From: an uncultured Paracoccaceae bacterium
Lineage (GTDB): Bacteria; Pseudomonadota; Alphaproteobacteria; Rhodobacterales; Rhodobacteraceae
Assembly (NCBI GenBank): GCA_947492475.1
Contig: CANLNM010000006.1
Location: 62,001-126,000 of the forward strand
Direction: 5' to 3'
Length of the DNA: 64,000 nucleotides
In this document: piece by piece, positions 63,589-64,000 of the stretch
Position numbering within the stretch: position 1 is the stretch's first letter
Layout: each line of letters begins with the position of its first letter
The notes under the pieces: generated by a model
Databases searched by the model: none
The model's input: only the letters and a program-made list of their open reading frames with translations
What the model was told of the DNA's origin: nothing
Position numbers and translations under genes: made by a program

Positions 63589-63609
63589 GCCCCGGACGTC
63601 ATCCGGGGC
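63589..63609. repeat. Hairpin GCCCCGGA-N5-TCCGGGGC between hydA and ABC ATPase gene
   Basis: Perfect 8-base GC-rich arms with a CGTCA loop. In the transcribed (minus) direction it ends just before the ATPase ribosome binding site and lacks a T-run, so it may modulate expression within the operon rather than end it. Confidence 0.65.
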
Positions 63610-63639
63610 TTCTATTGATGTTCCATCCATGGGCATGGA

Positions 63640-64000
63640 TTATACGCCGGTTGACGGAATGCCGCTGCGCTGCACGGGGCGCGGTGCGGTCAGTTCTTTC
63701 CAGCTGCTCAGCGCTTTGTTCACGGCTGTGTTTGGACCACGGGCGACAAATTCGCCATGGCCTTCTTGGGTTTTGATGTCGCCGTCCATCACCGCAACCT
63801 GACCGCGCGTCAGGGTATAACGCGGCAGGCCTGTGACTTCGTTGCCTTCGAACACGTTGTAGTCAATGGCGGATTGCTGGCTGGCGGCGGTGATGGTTTT
63901 GGATTTTTCAGGATCCCAGACCACCAGATCCGCATCTGCCCCAACCAGAACCGCGCCCTTTTTCGGATAGCAGTTCAGGATTTTGGCGATGTTGGTGGAT
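63640..64000 (-). CDS. hydA: Dihydropyrimidinase (D-hydantoinase), C-terminal part
   Basis: Only the last 119 codons lie in the window. The visible end reads STNIAKILNCYPKKGAVLVG, ADADLVVWDPEKSKTITAAS, QSAIDYNVFEGNEVTG and LPRYTLTRGQVAVMDG, all hallmark dihydropyrimidinase C-terminal sequence. HydA opens dihydrouracil or dihydrothymine rings in reductive pyrimidine breakdown. The catalytic metal ligands are outside the window. It heads the ABC transporter genes in the same direction. Confidence 0.95.
   Translation of the reverse strand, partial: STNIAKILNCYPKKGAVLVGADADLVVWDPEKSKTITAASQQSAIDYNVFEGNEVTGLPRYTLTRGQVAVMDGDIKTQEGHGEFVARGPNTAVNKALSSWKELTAPRPVQRSGIPSTGV

Overview
The window looks like the chromosome of a marine Rhodobacteraceae (Roseobacter-group) alphaproteobacterium. 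The evidence is gene content: an FnrL/HemN pair beside ccoNOQP-ccoGHIS, a membrane-bound ferritin under an Irr-type iron box, Rhodobacterales-type families such as DUF6478 and DUF2794, and long runs of genes overlapping by ATGA. No rRNA, tRNA, insertion sequence, prophage or CRISPR array is visible. Genus assignment is not possible from reading alone.

Layout. 57-3698: sfsA, then an accessory-looking block (DUF1330 and MarR genes divergent from a HIT/histidine-phosphatase pair around a large palindrome) and a TetR gene. 3779-6730: four overlapping genes (CinA-like, GNAT, AhpD-like, OmpA-like). 6732-9173: MFS transporter and zapE. 9263-12565: two successive copies of a rhodanese-LysM gene pair with matching promoters. 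12566-16686: folC-accD divergent from ilvD. 16686-20733: Rhodobacterales housekeeping hypotheticals and fadH. 20955-25651: LysR, then a compact five-gene minus-strand operon ending in an alpha/beta hydrolase and starting with S-formylglutathione hydrolase. 25703-29410: AEC transporter, mbfA, a small secreted protein with a TetR regulator, an I78 inhibitor and DUF2794. 29391-35875: NlpC/P60, leucyl aminopeptidase, carbonic anhydrase, asd and malonyl-CoA synthetase.

35971-47242 is the microaerobic respiration locus: hemN, fnrL, uspA, ccoNOQP, ccoGHIS. FnrL boxes precede ccoN and ccoG, and a third FnrL-like box precedes a structured, terminator-ended segment between ccoP and ccoG that looks like a small RNA gene. 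It is followed by a YjbH/YjbF envelope pair. 50134-53780 is a sugar-oxidation cluster (Gfo/Idh sugar 1-dehydrogenase, sugar-acid dehydratase, divergent LysR). 53761-57931 is an YnjBCD-like ABC transporter led by an YnjF-like CDP-alcohol phosphotransferase, with a PHO-box-like site upstream. 58070-59803 holds a PepSY membrane protein and a small Cys/His protein. 59913-64000 is a pyrimidine-type NMT1/SsuA ABC transporter downstream of the truncated dihydropyrimidinase gene hydA.

The best candidates for something undescribed are the duplicated periplasmic rhodanese-LysM cassette (one rhodanese copy has lost its catalytic cysteine while the promoter architecture is kept), the candidate FnrL-linked small RNA, and the PHO-box-associated YnjBCDF-like operon.
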